From assembly GCA_964583095.1 (NCBI GenBank), contig CAZOVB010000013.1:30249-94248 (forward strand): a stretch of DNA of 64,000 nt, read 5' to 3'. This document shows positions 44,558 through 53,932 of the stretch, one piece after another. This DNA comes from CAZOVB01 sp964583095 (GTDB lineage: Bacteria; Planctomycetota; Phycisphaerae; SM23-33). A model generated the notes under the pieces. It saw nothing but the letters and a program-made list of their open reading frames with translations, was not told the DNA's origin and did not search any database. Numbering within the stretch: position 1 is the stretch's first letter; each line of letters opens with the position of its first letter. The position numbers and the translations under genes are program-made.

Positions 44558-44714
44558 TTGCAGGTTTAAAGTATATACCCTTGAAGTCCGGAGCGGGTGA
44601 ACCGAGCCCGCTGCTGTGGATTTCCGACCGGCCGAAGCAAGCCTCATCGGCTTCTTCTGCTGGCAGGTAAAACGTTACAAAAGCATCAGATTTGAGTTTT
44701 CCGGAGTCAGATAC

Positions 44715-46196
44715 ATGAATCGCCAACGTATACCGCTGATCATCGGAGCTGTCGTGCTGATCGCCGCCGGTGCGAGTTTTGCCGTCTGGCTGGCGCAGGA
44801 GCCCCCGTTCGAATTCAGCCAGAGACTGGCTCCCAAGTTTGAAATCACCAGGGAGGATCGATCCGCCACAGCCACCGAAACCGGCACCACCAAGGGGCCC
44901 GGAACCGCCCCCGAGGGCTACAACGGCATCTGGAACATGTACCGCGGGCCTGATCTGGACAAGATCAGCAAGGAAGAGGTCCCCCTGGCCGACTCCTGGG
45001 ATTCCGCCGGACCGGAAATCCTGTGGAAAAAGGATCTTGGCGAAGGCTATGCCATGCCCGCCGTCTACAAGGGCAAGTGTTACATCGTCGACTACGACAA
45101 AGAGCGGGAGGGCGACTGGATCCGTTGCTTCAGCCTGGAAAGCGGCGAGGACATCTGGCGCCATTACTATCCGATCAAGATTCGCCCCAACCACGGCGTG
45201 TCGCGCCCAACCCCTGCCGTCAGCGACAAATACGTGGTGGCCCTGACGGCCAACCTTTTCGTTTCCTGTTTCGACGCAGAGACCGGCGAAAGGCTTTGGC
45301 GTATAGACCTGTTCGGGAAGTACGGCTCGGTGAACCCTAAGTGGTACACCTCGCAGAGCCCGATTCTTGACGGGGAAACTACGATCATCGCCCCGGCCGG
45401 GACTACCTTCATGATGGCTATCAACTGTGCCGACGGCGAGATCCTCTGGGAGACACCGGAGTTTGAAAAGCCCGAGCTCTGGGAGATGACCTACACCTCG
45501 ATCACCCCCATTGAGTTCGCCGGCAAGAAGATGTACGTCTACGAGGCCTCGCACGGCGTGGCCGGCATCGACGCGGAAAACGGAGACGTCCTCTGGAAAC
45601 ACGAGGGGTGGGTGGTGGATACCGCCAATGCCCCAAGTCCGATCTACATGGGCGAGGGAAAGATCTTCCTGACGGGGGGGTACCGGGCCGGTTCGCGAAT
45701 GATCCAACTGGAACCGGCCGACGACGGGACCTTCAACGTCCGAAAGCTCTACGACGTGCCCTTCAGAGTGTTTGGCAGTTACCAGATGACCCCGATTCTC
45801 TACAAGGGCAAGATCCTGGGCATTACCGACGTCGGGCCGAGAAATGGGCAACTTCTTTGTTTCGACCCGGCCGGCGAGGGCTCGATCCTCTGGGCCAGCG
45901 GCTCCGAAGCCCGTTTCGGGTGGGGCCCGTATACGATCGCCGATGGGAAGATCTATCTCATGAATGACCATGGCGAGCTTCGCATGGCCCGTGCTTCGAC
46001 GACGGGCTATGAGGAACTCGGGCGAGCCGAGTTCATGATGCCCGTCGAGACCTCCAGCGGCAAGCCCATCCTGAACCACAGGGATCAGCCGTTCAAAGCG
46101 CCGCCCGAGACCTGGGGTCCGTTGACAATCGTAGATGGCTATCTGCTCTGCCGCGACATGTACCGCCTTTTCTGCCTGGACATCCGGGCCAAATAA
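44715..46196 (+). CDS. exported/membrane-anchored PQQ-like propeller protein 1 of redox operon
   Basis: A 493-residue protein starting at the ATG at 44715. Residues 8-27 form a signal-anchor or signal peptide (LIIGAVVLIAAGASFAVWLA). The mature part opens with WNMYRGPDLDKIS, the RGP motif typical of PQQ-like propellers, and continues with repeats such as GEDIWRHYY, GERLWRID and GDVLWKHEG. Quinone-binding Trp-docking motifs of real PQQ dehydrogenases are not evident. It likely sits on the periplasmic side and may serve as a docking scaffold. First gene of the redox operon. Confidence 0.85.
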   Translation: MNRQRIPLIIGAVVLIAAGASFAVWLAQEPPFEFSQRLAPKFEITREDRSATATETGTTKGPGTAPEGYNGIWNMYRGPDLDKISKEEVPLADSWDSAGPEILWKKDLGEGYAMPAVYKGKCYIVDYDKEREGDWIRCFSLESGEDIWRHYYPIKIRPNHGVSRPTPAVSDKYVVALTANLFVSCFDAETGERLWRIDLFGKYGSVNPKWYTSQSPILDGETTIIAPAGTTFMMAINCADGEILWETPEFEKPELWEMTYTSITPIEFAGKKMYVYEASHGVAGIDAENGDVLWKHEGWVVDTANAPSPIYMGEGKIFLTGGYRAGSRMIQLEPADDGTFNVRKLYDVPFRVFGSYQMTPILYKGKILGITDVGPRNGQLLCFDPAGEGSILWASGSEARFGWGPYTIADGKIYLMNDHGELRMARASTTGYEELGRAEFMMPVETSSGKPILNHRDQPFKAPPETWGPLTIVDGYLLCRDMYRLFCLDIRAK

Positions 46197-46208
46197 CGAG
46201 GTCCTCTT

Positions 46209-47258
46209 ATGACCCAACCGCCCAAAGACAACAACAGCAACTGCAAGTGCTCCAAGTATCCCAGCCGGTCCGGTCTGACGCCGAGGGGCTTGTTGATCCT
46301 GATCGTGGTGGGTGTGGCCGTTGTCGTCGGCATCGTAGCTGTCTGGAGCATCGATTTCCGAGGCGAAGGGGGCAGCGGGCTCGCAGACAAGTTTGACTAC
46401 GGGCGGGTACGTCCGTTCGACGAGGCCCTGCTCCAGTGGGAAGCAACGTCGGGCATGCGCAGCCCGCTGCATCGGCCAAGCGGCGTTGCCTATCGCGACG
46501 GCCGAATCTATCTCGTCAACAAGGAAGCGGTATCGATCCTGAGCCGCTCCGGGACCCAGTTGAAGCAGTTCCAACTCAATGAGCCGGGCCGACGGATTGA
46601 CGTCGATTCGGCCGGAACCATCTACGTCACTCATCCACAGAAGGTTACTCTGCTCAGCCAGGAGGGGGACATCCTGGGCACATGGTCGGCTCCCTCACCC
46701 AAGAGCAGCCTGCTTTCGGTAGCGGTCGTGGATGACCTCGTGGCCGTCAGTGACCTTGGCCTCCGGGCGGTTCATGTATACGACCGGGAGGGCACCCTCC
46801 AGGGCGAGATCACCAAGCCGGAAAAGGGCTTCGAATTGCCCAGCGACAACTTCGAGCTGGCCGATACCCCCGACGGGCTTCTCCTGGTGGCCGACAGCGG
46901 AAGCAAAAAAGGCCTGCCCCGCATCGAGGCCTACGACCCTCGCACTCGCAATCGCATCTATGGCTGGGGCGAGAAGGGCGAGGACATCGTCCGTTTCAAC
47001 GGTTGCTGCAATCCCACGGGAATCGCCGTGCTGCCCGACGGGCGTGTCGTCACAACCGAAAAGACACTGGTGACGATCAAGGTCTTCACCTCCCGCAGGG
47101 ATGGCTCGCTGTCCAGCGTTGTGGCCGGCCCTGAGCAACTCAATGAGCATACGCCCTGGGACGTGGCGATCGATGAGGACGGGAATCTGATCGTTTTGTT
47201 TACCGACATCAGCATGCTTCGAATCTTTTCCCCTGCCGACCAGGAGTCGGCTTCGTAA
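46209..47258 (+). CDS. membrane-anchored NHL-type propeller with N-terminal CxC
   Basis: A 349-residue protein. A short cytosolic N-terminus with CKC is followed by one helix (about 26-48; GLLILIVVGVAVVVGIVAVW). The extracytoplasmic part is a six-bladed propeller of NHL/SMP-30 type (SGVAYRDGRIYLVN, TPDGLLLVADSG, GIAVLPDGRVVTTE). Such propellers mediate contacts rather than catalysis in most cases. It is 12 bases after the previous stop and 10 bases before the next start. Role inferred: part of the exported redox assembly. Confidence 0.8.
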   Translation: MTQPPKDNNSNCKCSKYPSRSGLTPRGLLILIVVGVAVVVGIVAVWSIDFRGEGGSGLADKFDYGRVRPFDEALLQWEATSGMRSPLHRPSGVAYRDGRIYLVNKEAVSILSRSGTQLKQFQLNEPGRRIDVDSAGTIYVTHPQKVTLLSQEGDILGTWSAPSPKSSLLSVAVVDDLVAVSDLGLRAVHVYDREGTLQGEITKPEKGFELPSDNFELADTPDGLLLVADSGSKKGLPRIEAYDPRTRNRIYGWGEKGEDIVRFNGCCNPTGIAVLPDGRVVTTEKTLVTIKVFTSRRDGSLSSVVAGPEQLNEHTPWDVAIDEDGNLIVLFTDISMLRIFSPADQESAS

Positions 47259-47268
47259 GAGGTGCACG

Positions 47269-47502
47269 ATGAAGTCCACAGAGAATGAGAAAATCACGCG
47301 CAGGGACTGGATGCAGTGGGCCGGGCGAGGAACGCTGGCCTCCGGCATCGGCGCCCTGGGCACGCTGCTGCTTTCGCGCAGCAGCACCGAAAGCGCCGGC
47401 ACCGCCTGCGGCAGAAAGATCTCCTGCAAACAGTGCCGCGACGAGAAGCAGTGCTATCTGCCCCGTGCCATCGCAGCGCGACGGCGAAAGGACCAGGCCT
47501 GA
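47269..47502 (+). CDS. small Tat-exported Cys protein
   Basis: A 77-residue protein with a Tat-like signal ITRRDWMQWAG and hydrophobic stretch GALGTLLL. The mature part has four Cys in the order Cx5Cx2Cx5C, a possible single Fe-S or metal site. Tat export is used for proteins that fold with their cofactor. It overlaps the next gene (ATGA at 47502) and both carry twin-Arg signals, suggesting co-assembly. Confidence 0.65.
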   Translation: MKSTENEKITRRDWMQWAGRGTLASGIGALGTLLLSRSSTESAGTACGRKISCKQCRDEKQCYLPRAIAARRRKDQA

Positions 47503-48092
47503 TGAGTGAATCCAACGAAAATACCAAGGTGACACGGCGCGACGTGCTGGGCAACGCCATCCGCGGTGCGGGCCTGCTGGTCCTGGGCGGAGCAGCCGGA
47601 GGCGTTATTGCTTCTGCTCACGGCGACGACAAGGTCTGGCAGATCGATCCGACCCTCTGCAACGAGTGCGGAAACTGCGCGACCTACTGTGTCCTGGAAG
47701 AATCCGCCGTCAAGTGCTTCCACAAATACGACATCTGCGGACGATGCAACCTGTGCAACGGCTATTACGCCGGCAAGGGCATGGACAGCAACACCGGGGC
47801 CGAGTATCAGCTTTGCCCCTCGGATGCCATCGAGCGTGTCCCGATTGATGGCCTCAACTACCAGTATTTCGACTACCACATCAAGGAAGAACTCTGCATC
47901 GGATGCGGCAAGTGCGTTACTGGCTGTCGGACGCAGAACGGCTCGCTGTATCTGCAGGTGATGCATGATCGCTGCCTCAACTGCAACGAGTGCTCCATTG
48001 CTGCGGCCTGTCCGGCCGACGCGTTCAAGCGCGTTCCGGCCCGCACACCGCATTTCCTGAAGATCGAGAAGGAGGACGGACATTGGGGCTGA
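47502..48092 (+). CDS. Tat-exported polyferredoxin
   Basis: A 196-residue periplasmic ferredoxin. The twin-Arg signal VTRRDVLGNAIRGAG is followed by a hydrophobic region. Cys groups are CNECGNCATYC, CGRCNLC, CPSDA, CIGCGKCVTGC and CLNCNECSIAAAC, enough for three to four [4Fe-4S] clusters. It likely relays electrons between the membrane polyferredoxin that follows and periplasmic partners. Similar Tat ferredoxins are found beside NapH/NosR-type proteins. The start overlaps the previous stop. Confidence 0.88.
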   Translation: MSESNENTKVTRRDVLGNAIRGAGLLVLGGAAGGVIASAHGDDKVWQIDPTLCNECGNCATYCVLEESAVKCFHKYDICGRCNLCNGYYAGKGMDSNTGAEYQLCPSDAIERVPIDGLNYQYFDYHIKEELCIGCGKCVTGCRTQNGSLYLQVMHDRCLNCNECSIAAACPADAFKRVPARTPHFLKIEKEDGHWG

Positions 48093-49420
48093 AGCGACCC
48101 GTTGTTGTGTGGCTCGGGGTGTTGACGCTGCTTTGGCTGTCCTCGACCTGTTACGCACAGTCCCTGCCGGATTTCCCGGATGATTATGTTCATCCACAGG
48201 ATCCACAGACCAACCCGCGCGCCGACTGGCTGGAGTATATGGACGTGGCGGTGCTGGTTGTCGGCATCGGCCTGGCAAGCTGGGCGACACTGAAGTTCCG
48301 CAAGCGTTGGCTGCTCCTGGTGCTGGTGCTCTTCACGATCGGATACTTCGGTTTCTTCCGTCAGGGCTGCGTCTGTCCGATCGGGGCGATACAGAACTGC
48401 ACCGAGACGATCTTCAACAGCAGCTACACGTTGCCGATTTTTGTGGGGCTCTTCTTCCTGATCCCCATCGTATTCACCCTGATCTTCGGACGAACCTTCT
48501 GTGCAGCGATCTGCCCCCTCGGGGCCGTCCAGGACGTTACCGGCCTCAAGCCTCAGCGCATCCCGATGTGGCTCGAGCACAGCCTGGGGCTCTTCGCTTG
48601 GGTGTACCTGGGCACGGCTGTGTTGCTGGCGGCGCTGGGCGCCGGCTACATCATCTGTCGATACGACCCGTTCGTGGGTATCTTCCGCCTGGGCATGACC
48701 AAGCAAATGTTGATCGTCCTGGGTTCCATTCTGGTCATAGGCGTATTCGTCGCCCGCCCGTATTGCCGCTTCCTCTGCCCGTTGGGGGCGATCTTCCGGA
48801 TCGTCTCGCCCTTCGCATGGAAACACGCCAAGATCACTCCCGATGAGTGCATCAAGTGTCGGCTTTGCCAGGATGCCTGCCCCTACAACGCCATCAGGCC
48901 GCCGACGGAGAAGCTCTCGGCCAAGCAGCGCCGGCAGAACCGGCGCGTTCTGGTACGGCTGCTGTTGCTGAGTCCGTTGATCATCGCCGCCGGAGTGGCC
49001 GTTGGTCGGCTTGTCAGCGGCCCCTTGGCCAATACCCACCCCAGGATCCAGCTCGCCCGAGAGGTCGCTTACGAACAGACGCACCATTATGACCCTTTGA
49101 CCAGAATGCCGGAAGCTCAGACCGACGCGACCGACGCGTTCTACAAAACGGCCGAAAAGCCGCTGGAGCTTTATCGCAGCACCTTGGCCCTTCAGAAGAA
49201 ATTCGATAAAGGCGCCATGATCCTCGGTGGATTCGTGGGCCTGGTCATCTGCCTCAAACTCATCAGCCTCAACCTAAGCCGAACCCGAGAGGACTGGGAA
49301 CCCGATCAGGCGAGATGCTACTCGTGCGCTCGGTGCTTCTCTTACTGTCCCATTGAAAAGCGCCGGCGGGGTGAGCTGCCCGATCAGGAGATAGAAAACC
49401 ATGACACAGACGGGGAATGA
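48083..49420 (+). CDS. NapH/NosR-like membrane polyferredoxin
   Basis: A 445-residue membrane protein starting at the TTG at 48083, because GGAGG lies 8 bases upstream and a signal peptide follows directly (VVVWLGVLTLLWLSSTCYAQ). It has about six more helices. Between them are the CxxxCP pairs of NapH/NosR: QGCVCPIGA, FCAAICPLGA and YCRFLCPLGA. Two canonical [4Fe-4S] motifs follow: CIKCRLCQDACPYNA, then near the C-terminus CYSCARCFSYC. In NapH and NosR such proteins pass electrons from quinol or a flavin across the membrane. It overlaps both neighbours. Confidence 0.88.
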   Translation: MGLKRPVVVWLGVLTLLWLSSTCYAQSLPDFPDDYVHPQDPQTNPRADWLEYMDVAVLVVGIGLASWATLKFRKRWLLLVLVLFTIGYFGFFRQGCVCPIGAIQNCTETIFNSSYTLPIFVGLFFLIPIVFTLIFGRTFCAAICPLGAVQDVTGLKPQRIPMWLEHSLGLFAWVYLGTAVLLAALGAGYIICRYDPFVGIFRLGMTKQMLIVLGSILVIGVFVARPYCRFLCPLGAIFRIVSPFAWKHAKITPDECIKCRLCQDACPYNAIRPPTEKLSAKQRRQNRRVLVRLLLLSPLIIAAGVAVGRLVSGPLANTHPRIQLAREVAYEQTHHYDPLTRMPEAQTDATDAFYKTAEKPLELYRSTLALQKKFDKGAMILGGFVGLVICLKLISLNLSRTREDWEPDQARCYSCARCFSYCPIEKRRRGELPDQEIENHDTDGE

Positions 49421-51598
49421 CAACCAGAATAAAGCAGATCGAGGCCCGGTGATCCGGACCTCGGCCACGGTGGCAGCCGTCGTATTCGGCCTGTTCTTCC
49501 TGGCCATACTGGGCGTGATGTATCAGACCTACAGCCAGTACAAGTCCCACGACTACTACCAGAGCAGTGCTGACAACCCGGGGCCGGACGACGACAATGA
49601 GATGGTTTCGGCCCGATTGGAAAAGCTCAAGGCCGAGTACTACAAAGATCCCGGCAACGAACAACTCAGGCAGCAGATTTACGAATTGGATGTGGAGTTG
49701 CGAGAGGAGTTCTTCCAGCTCAAGAACCGCCTGCAATCGGGCATCTGGTTGATGCTCTTTGCAGCGGTCGGACTGGTCGGCTCTGTAAAGGTAGCCCTGG
49801 ACTATCGTCAGAAGAAGCCCCAGCCCCATGGCCAGAGCCCCGACAAGGTGGTCGGGCTCCTGCCCCGCTGGGCGCTGTATACCACCATGGCCATCTCGAT
49901 GATCATCCTGGCCGGGGCCGTCGCCGTGCAGGTGCTCCTGCCAAGCAGGCTGACAGAGGAAAGCCTGGGCATGGCCGCCCTGGAGGAACGTAACCGCCAG
50001 GAAGAAGCCGCCATGATGCTCGCCGGTGCCGCTCTGGAGGAGAAGAAACCGGAGCAGGCGGAGCAGGCGGATCAGCCGTCCAAGGAGCCCGAGGCCAAAC
50101 CGGAGCAACCAAAGAAACCGGAGCAGGCGGATCAGCCGTCCAAGGAGCCCGAGGCCAAACCGGAGATGACCTGGTCTCGCTTCCGGGGTCCTGGCGGCAA
50201 CGGATATGCTCCCGATGCGGGGTATGCTGTCAAGTGGGACGTTGAATCGGGCAAGAACATCGCCTGGAAGACTCCTCTTCCACTGACCGGAGCGTCTTCT
50301 CCTGTGGTCTGGGGCGAGAAGGTCTTCTGCACCGGTGCAGCCAAGACGGGTGACATAGCGGCCTCGCTGTACTGCCTGGATGCCAAGACGGGCAAGATTC
50401 TCTGGGAAAAGGAAGTGGTGACGGACGAAGGCGAGAAGGGGGCCGACAACGTCGAGCCTTTCGGCGAGTACAGTTGGGCAGCCTGCACGCCGACCACCGA
50501 CGGCAAGACGGTGGTAGCGATGTTCGCCACGGGGGACATCGGCGCGTTCGATCTGGATGGCAACAAGCTCTGGATCAAGCACCTGGGTCTTCCGGCGATG
50601 GCTTACGGCTATGCCAGCAGCCCGATTTTCTACAAGGACCTGGTGATCGTTCAGTGGGATACCGACGACGGAGCCAAGCTGATTGCGCTGGAGTCCAAGA
50701 CGGGCAAGGTTGCCTGGGAGGCCAAGCGTCCGGACGTCTGGCCAAGCTGGGCCACCCCGATCGTGATCACGGTTGACGGCAAGGACCAGATCGTGGCGGC
50801 CGGGGATCCATGGGTGATGGGTCACGATCCGGCCGAGAAGGGCAAGATTCTCTGGCAGGCCGACGCGATGGGCGGGGACATTGCTCCCAGTCCGATTTTC
50901 ACGGGCAAGTACGTGATTGCGGCTTACAGCAACGGAGCCGGTACGGTGGCGATCGATCCGACGCTCAAGGGCGACGTGACGGACAAGCTTGTCTGGGACG
51001 ACTTTGACGGAGCCAGCGAGATGACGAGTCCTGCCACCGACGGCAAGATCATCGCGCAGGTGACTTTTGGTGAGTTGTACGTCCGGGATGCTTCCAGCAA
51101 GGAAGGCAAGAAGCTCTACGAACCGATCGAGATCGGCGGCGGGACATCTTCTTCGCCGACGATCGTGGGCGACAAGGTCTACCAGATGGGCGACGACGGC
51201 GTGATGCACATTGTCCAGTTGGGCCAGGAGCCGAAGGTGCTGGATTCCAGCCCGCTGGGCGAGCAGGCCTGGTGCAGTCCGGCCTATACCGGCGGGAAGA
51301 TCTTCATCCGCGGCTCGAAGCACGTGTTCTGCATCGAGGATCCCGATCGCAAAAAGCAGGCGGAGCAGGCGGATCAGCCGTCCAAGGAGCCCGAGGCCAA
51401 ACCGGAGATGACCTGNNNNNNNNNNNNNNNNNNNNNNNNNNNNNNNNNNNNNNNNNNNNNNNNNNNNNNNNNNNNNNNNNNNNNNNNNNNNNNNNNNNNN
51501 NNNNNNNNNNNNNNNGGTGCAGTCCGGCCTATACCGGCGGGAAGATCTTCATCCGCGGCTCGAAGCACGTCTTCTGTATTGGTGAGAAAGACAAATGA
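49401..51598 (+). CDS. membrane-anchored PQQ-like propeller protein 2, split by assembly gap
   Basis: Residues 1-180 carry three helices and a coiled region. A Pro/Glu/Lys-rich linker (with a repeated 15-residue unit) follows, then a propeller domain that starts WSRFRGPGG. After this first propeller the linker unit appears again (51363-51407) and the start of a new propeller (EMTW). Then 100 N occur, and the sequence resumes with the last propeller strands and the real stop TGA at 51596-51598. The frame after the N run only fits if the true gap length is a multiple of 3 different from 100. The next gene starts in the ATGA overlap at 51595. Confidence 0.8.
50061..50165 (+). repeat. linker repeat units (PSKEPEAKPE)
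   Basis: A 45-base unit starting GAGCAGGCGG occurs at 50061-50105, again exactly at 50121-50165, and a third time at 51363-51407 just before the N run. It encodes a Glu/Lys/Pro-rich flexible linker (EQADQPSKEPEAKPE) between domains. Identical copies of this kind hinder assembly. Confidence 0.9.
51416..51515. other. assembly gap of 100 N
   Basis: Exactly 100 N, the default for a gap of unknown length. The 11 bases before the gap (GAGATGACCTG) match the start of propeller 1 (50163-50173). The bases after it (GGTGCAGTCC onward) match the end of propeller 1 (51272 onward). The missing part is therefore probably a second propeller domain. Confidence 0.95.
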
Positions 51599-53925
51599 TC
51601 AGCCACAAGAATGTTGAAATAGATCTGAGCAAGGTCGACCGGATCATCGAACGCCTGGGCACCCAGCGGCATGAGCTCATTGCCTTGTTGCAGGCTGTCC
51701 AGGGCGAGTACGGCTGGTTACCCGAGCCGGCCCTGGAGCGGATCTGTCAGAAGACCCAGATCACTCCGGGGCAGCTTACGGGAGTGGCTACGTTTTATTC
51801 TCAGTTCCGTTTCCAGCCGATCGGGCAGTACCGGGTCATGGTCTGTCACGGCACGGCCTGCCATGTCAAAGGCGCCCAGGCGGTAACCGATGCGGTCCGT
51901 GCGCACCTGAACATCAGTGAAGGAGAGGATACCGACGCGGACGGGCTTTTCACGGTCGAGAAGGTGGCTTGTCTGGGCTGTTGCACGCTGGCTCCGGCGG
52001 TGCAGATCGGGGACATCACCTACGGATATATCAACGCCGAGAAGGTCGGCGCGATGCTCTCGGATTTCCTGGAGACCCAGAGCAAGAAGGGCAAGAAGAA
52101 CAAAGAGATTCGCCTGATCGGGGAGGACCAGGGCAAGGTGCTCGTCGGCCTGGCCACCTGTGCCATCGCCCAGGGGGCCGGAGACGTCAACCAGACGGTC
52201 CAGGACACCGTTGCCGATCTGGGGGCGAACGTGGAGATCAAGCCCGTTGGCTGCATGGGAATGTGCTACCGTGAGCCGCTGGTGGAAGTGGTTCCCCGCA
52301 AAGGCGACCGGCAGCTTTACTCGGGCGTGACTCCCAACGAAGCGCGGCGGATTATTCGCAAGCACTTCAAACCTCAGGGACTGTTTCGCCGTCTCCGGTC
52401 CAGGGCCTCGGCCTGGGTGGACCACCTGCTGACCGATGAAACATGGAGTCCTGTGGATCGATGGTTGCTGCATCCGCGGGAGTCTCAGGCGTTCCTGGGG
52501 CCCCAGAAGCATATTGCCACCGAGAACTACGGGCAGATCGACCCGGTAGACCTGGATGAGTACCTGGCTTCGGACGGATTCGTTGCGATGAACAAGGCGA
52601 CGAATGATCTGTCGCGAGAGCAGATCATCGAGCAGATCAAGACGAGCGGACTGCGTGGCCGGGGGGGAGCCGGCTTTCCCACGGGTGTCAAATGGCAGCA
52701 CGTCTTCGATGCCCAAAGCGACAAGAAGTACGTCGTGTGCAACTGCGATGAGGGAGACCCCGGCGCGTTCATGGACCGGATGTTGCTCGAGTCTTACCCG
52801 TATCGTGTTCTGGAGGGGATGGCCATCGCCGCCCGCGCGGTGGGAGCTGATGAAGGCGTCTTCTATATCCGTGCAGAGTATCCCCTGGCCGTAAAGCGAA
52901 TGACCGAGGCCATCGAGGTGGCCGCCACCAAGGGCTTGCTGGGTGACCTTACGGTACGGATCCAGGAAGGAGCCGGGGCATTTGTCTGCGGGGAGGAGAC
53001 GGCCCTGCTGGCCAGCATCGAGGGCAGACGCGGCATGCCACGGCTTCGTCCTCCTTACCCTGCCACCCATGGCCTGTTCGGGAAGCCGACATTGGTCAAC
53101 AACACCGAAACACTGGCGCTGGTTCCCTGGATCATTCGCCATGGCCCCGAGGAGTTTGCCTCGATGGGCACCGAGGGCAGCAAGGGCACGAAGGTTTTTG
53201 CTCTGGCCGGCAAAATCGAACGCGGAGGCCTGATCGAGGTCCCCATGGGAGTGACCATCCGCCAGATCGTCGAGGACATCGGCGGAGGCGTGCAGGAGGG
53301 GCGGAAGCTCAAGGCCGTCCAAGTCGGCGGCCCCAGCGGCGGCTGTGTGCCCCACTGGCTGGCCGATACACCGGTGGACTACGAAGCGCTTGTCAGTCAC
53401 GGGGCCATCATGGGCTCGGGCGGTTTGGTCGTACTGGACGAGACCGACTGCATGGTCGAGATCGCCCGCTATTTCCTGGAATTCACCCAGGACGAATCCT
53501 GCGGCAAGTGCACGTTCTGTCGGGTCGGCACCAAGCACATGCTCAGCATCCTGGAAAGGCTCTGCAACGGCGAGGGCAAGAAGGGCGATATCGAGAAGCT
53601 CGAGATGCTCGCTCACCAGATCATTGGCGGGAGCCTCTGTGCCCTTGGGGGGACGGCTCCTAATCCGGTCCTCTCGACGATTCAACATTTCCGCGACGAG
53701 TACGAAGCACATATCGAAGGTCGATGCCCGGCCGGCAAGTGCTCGCCCATGCTCACTTACACCATTAACGACAACTGCATCGGGTGCACGAAATGTGCAC
53801 AGGTCTGTCCGACCGATGCGATCGCATTCAAACCGTACGAAAAACACGAGATCGACCAGGACGAATGCATTAAATGCAACGGGTGTCGAGAGATCTGCCC
53901 GGTCGACGCCGTAGACGTAGAGTGA
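51595..53925 (+). CDS. NuoE-NuoF fusion, NADH-oxidising diaphorase module
   Basis: A 776-residue cytoplasmic fusion. Residues 1-160 are a NuoE-type thioredoxin-like [2Fe-2S] domain (Cys84, 89, 126, 130). Residues ~180-260 form a second [2Fe-2S] domain (Cys189, Cys220, Cys224). Residues ~300-700 are NuoF with the NADH/FMN motif GRGGAGFPTG (355-364) and the cluster motif ESCGKCTFC. The C-terminus has two [4Fe-4S] motifs, CIGCTKCAQVC and CIKCNGCREIC. The same order occurs in HydB-type subunits of bifurcating hydrogenases and NADP reductases. No hydrogenase large subunit is nearby. It overlaps the previous stop by ATGA. Confidence 0.93.
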   Translation: MISHKNVEIDLSKVDRIIERLGTQRHELIALLQAVQGEYGWLPEPALERICQKTQITPGQLTGVATFYSQFRFQPIGQYRVMVCHGTACHVKGAQAVTDAVRAHLNISEGEDTDADGLFTVEKVACLGCCTLAPAVQIGDITYGYINAEKVGAMLSDFLETQSKKGKKNKEIRLIGEDQGKVLVGLATCAIAQGAGDVNQTVQDTVADLGANVEIKPVGCMGMCYREPLVEVVPRKGDRQLYSGVTPNEARRIIRKHFKPQGLFRRLRSRASAWVDHLLTDETWSPVDRWLLHPRESQAFLGPQKHIATENYGQIDPVDLDEYLASDGFVAMNKATNDLSREQIIEQIKTSGLRGRGGAGFPTGVKWQHVFDAQSDKKYVVCNCDEGDPGAFMDRMLLESYPYRVLEGMAIAARAVGADEGVFYIRAEYPLAVKRMTEAIEVAATKGLLGDLTVRIQEGAGAFVCGEETALLASIEGRRGMPRLRPPYPATHGLFGKPTLVNNTETLALVPWIIRHGPEEFASMGTEGSKGTKVFALAGKIERGGLIEVPMGVTIRQIVEDIGGGVQEGRKLKAVQVGGPSGGCVPHWLADTPVDYEALVSHGAIMGSGGLVVLDETDCMVEIARYFLEFTQDESCGKCTFCRVGTKHMLSILERLCNGEGKKGDIEKLEMLAHQIIGGSLCALGGTAPNPVLSTIQHFRDEYEAHIEGRCPAGKCSPMLTYTINDNCIGCTKCAQVCPTDAIAFKPYEKHEIDQDECIKCNGCREICPVDAVDVE

Positions 53926-53932
53926 CCTGCCC

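Noticed and set aside
37814..51598. Naming the propeller proteins PQQ-dependent dehydrogenases
   Set aside because: They have the generic repeat, but no quinone- or metal-binding residues of true quinoproteins could be identified.
51516..51617. C-terminus obtained by reading straight through the 100 N
   Set aside because: It is out of frame with the propeller strands after the gap. The in-frame reading ends at 51598, in an ATGA overlap with the next gene.
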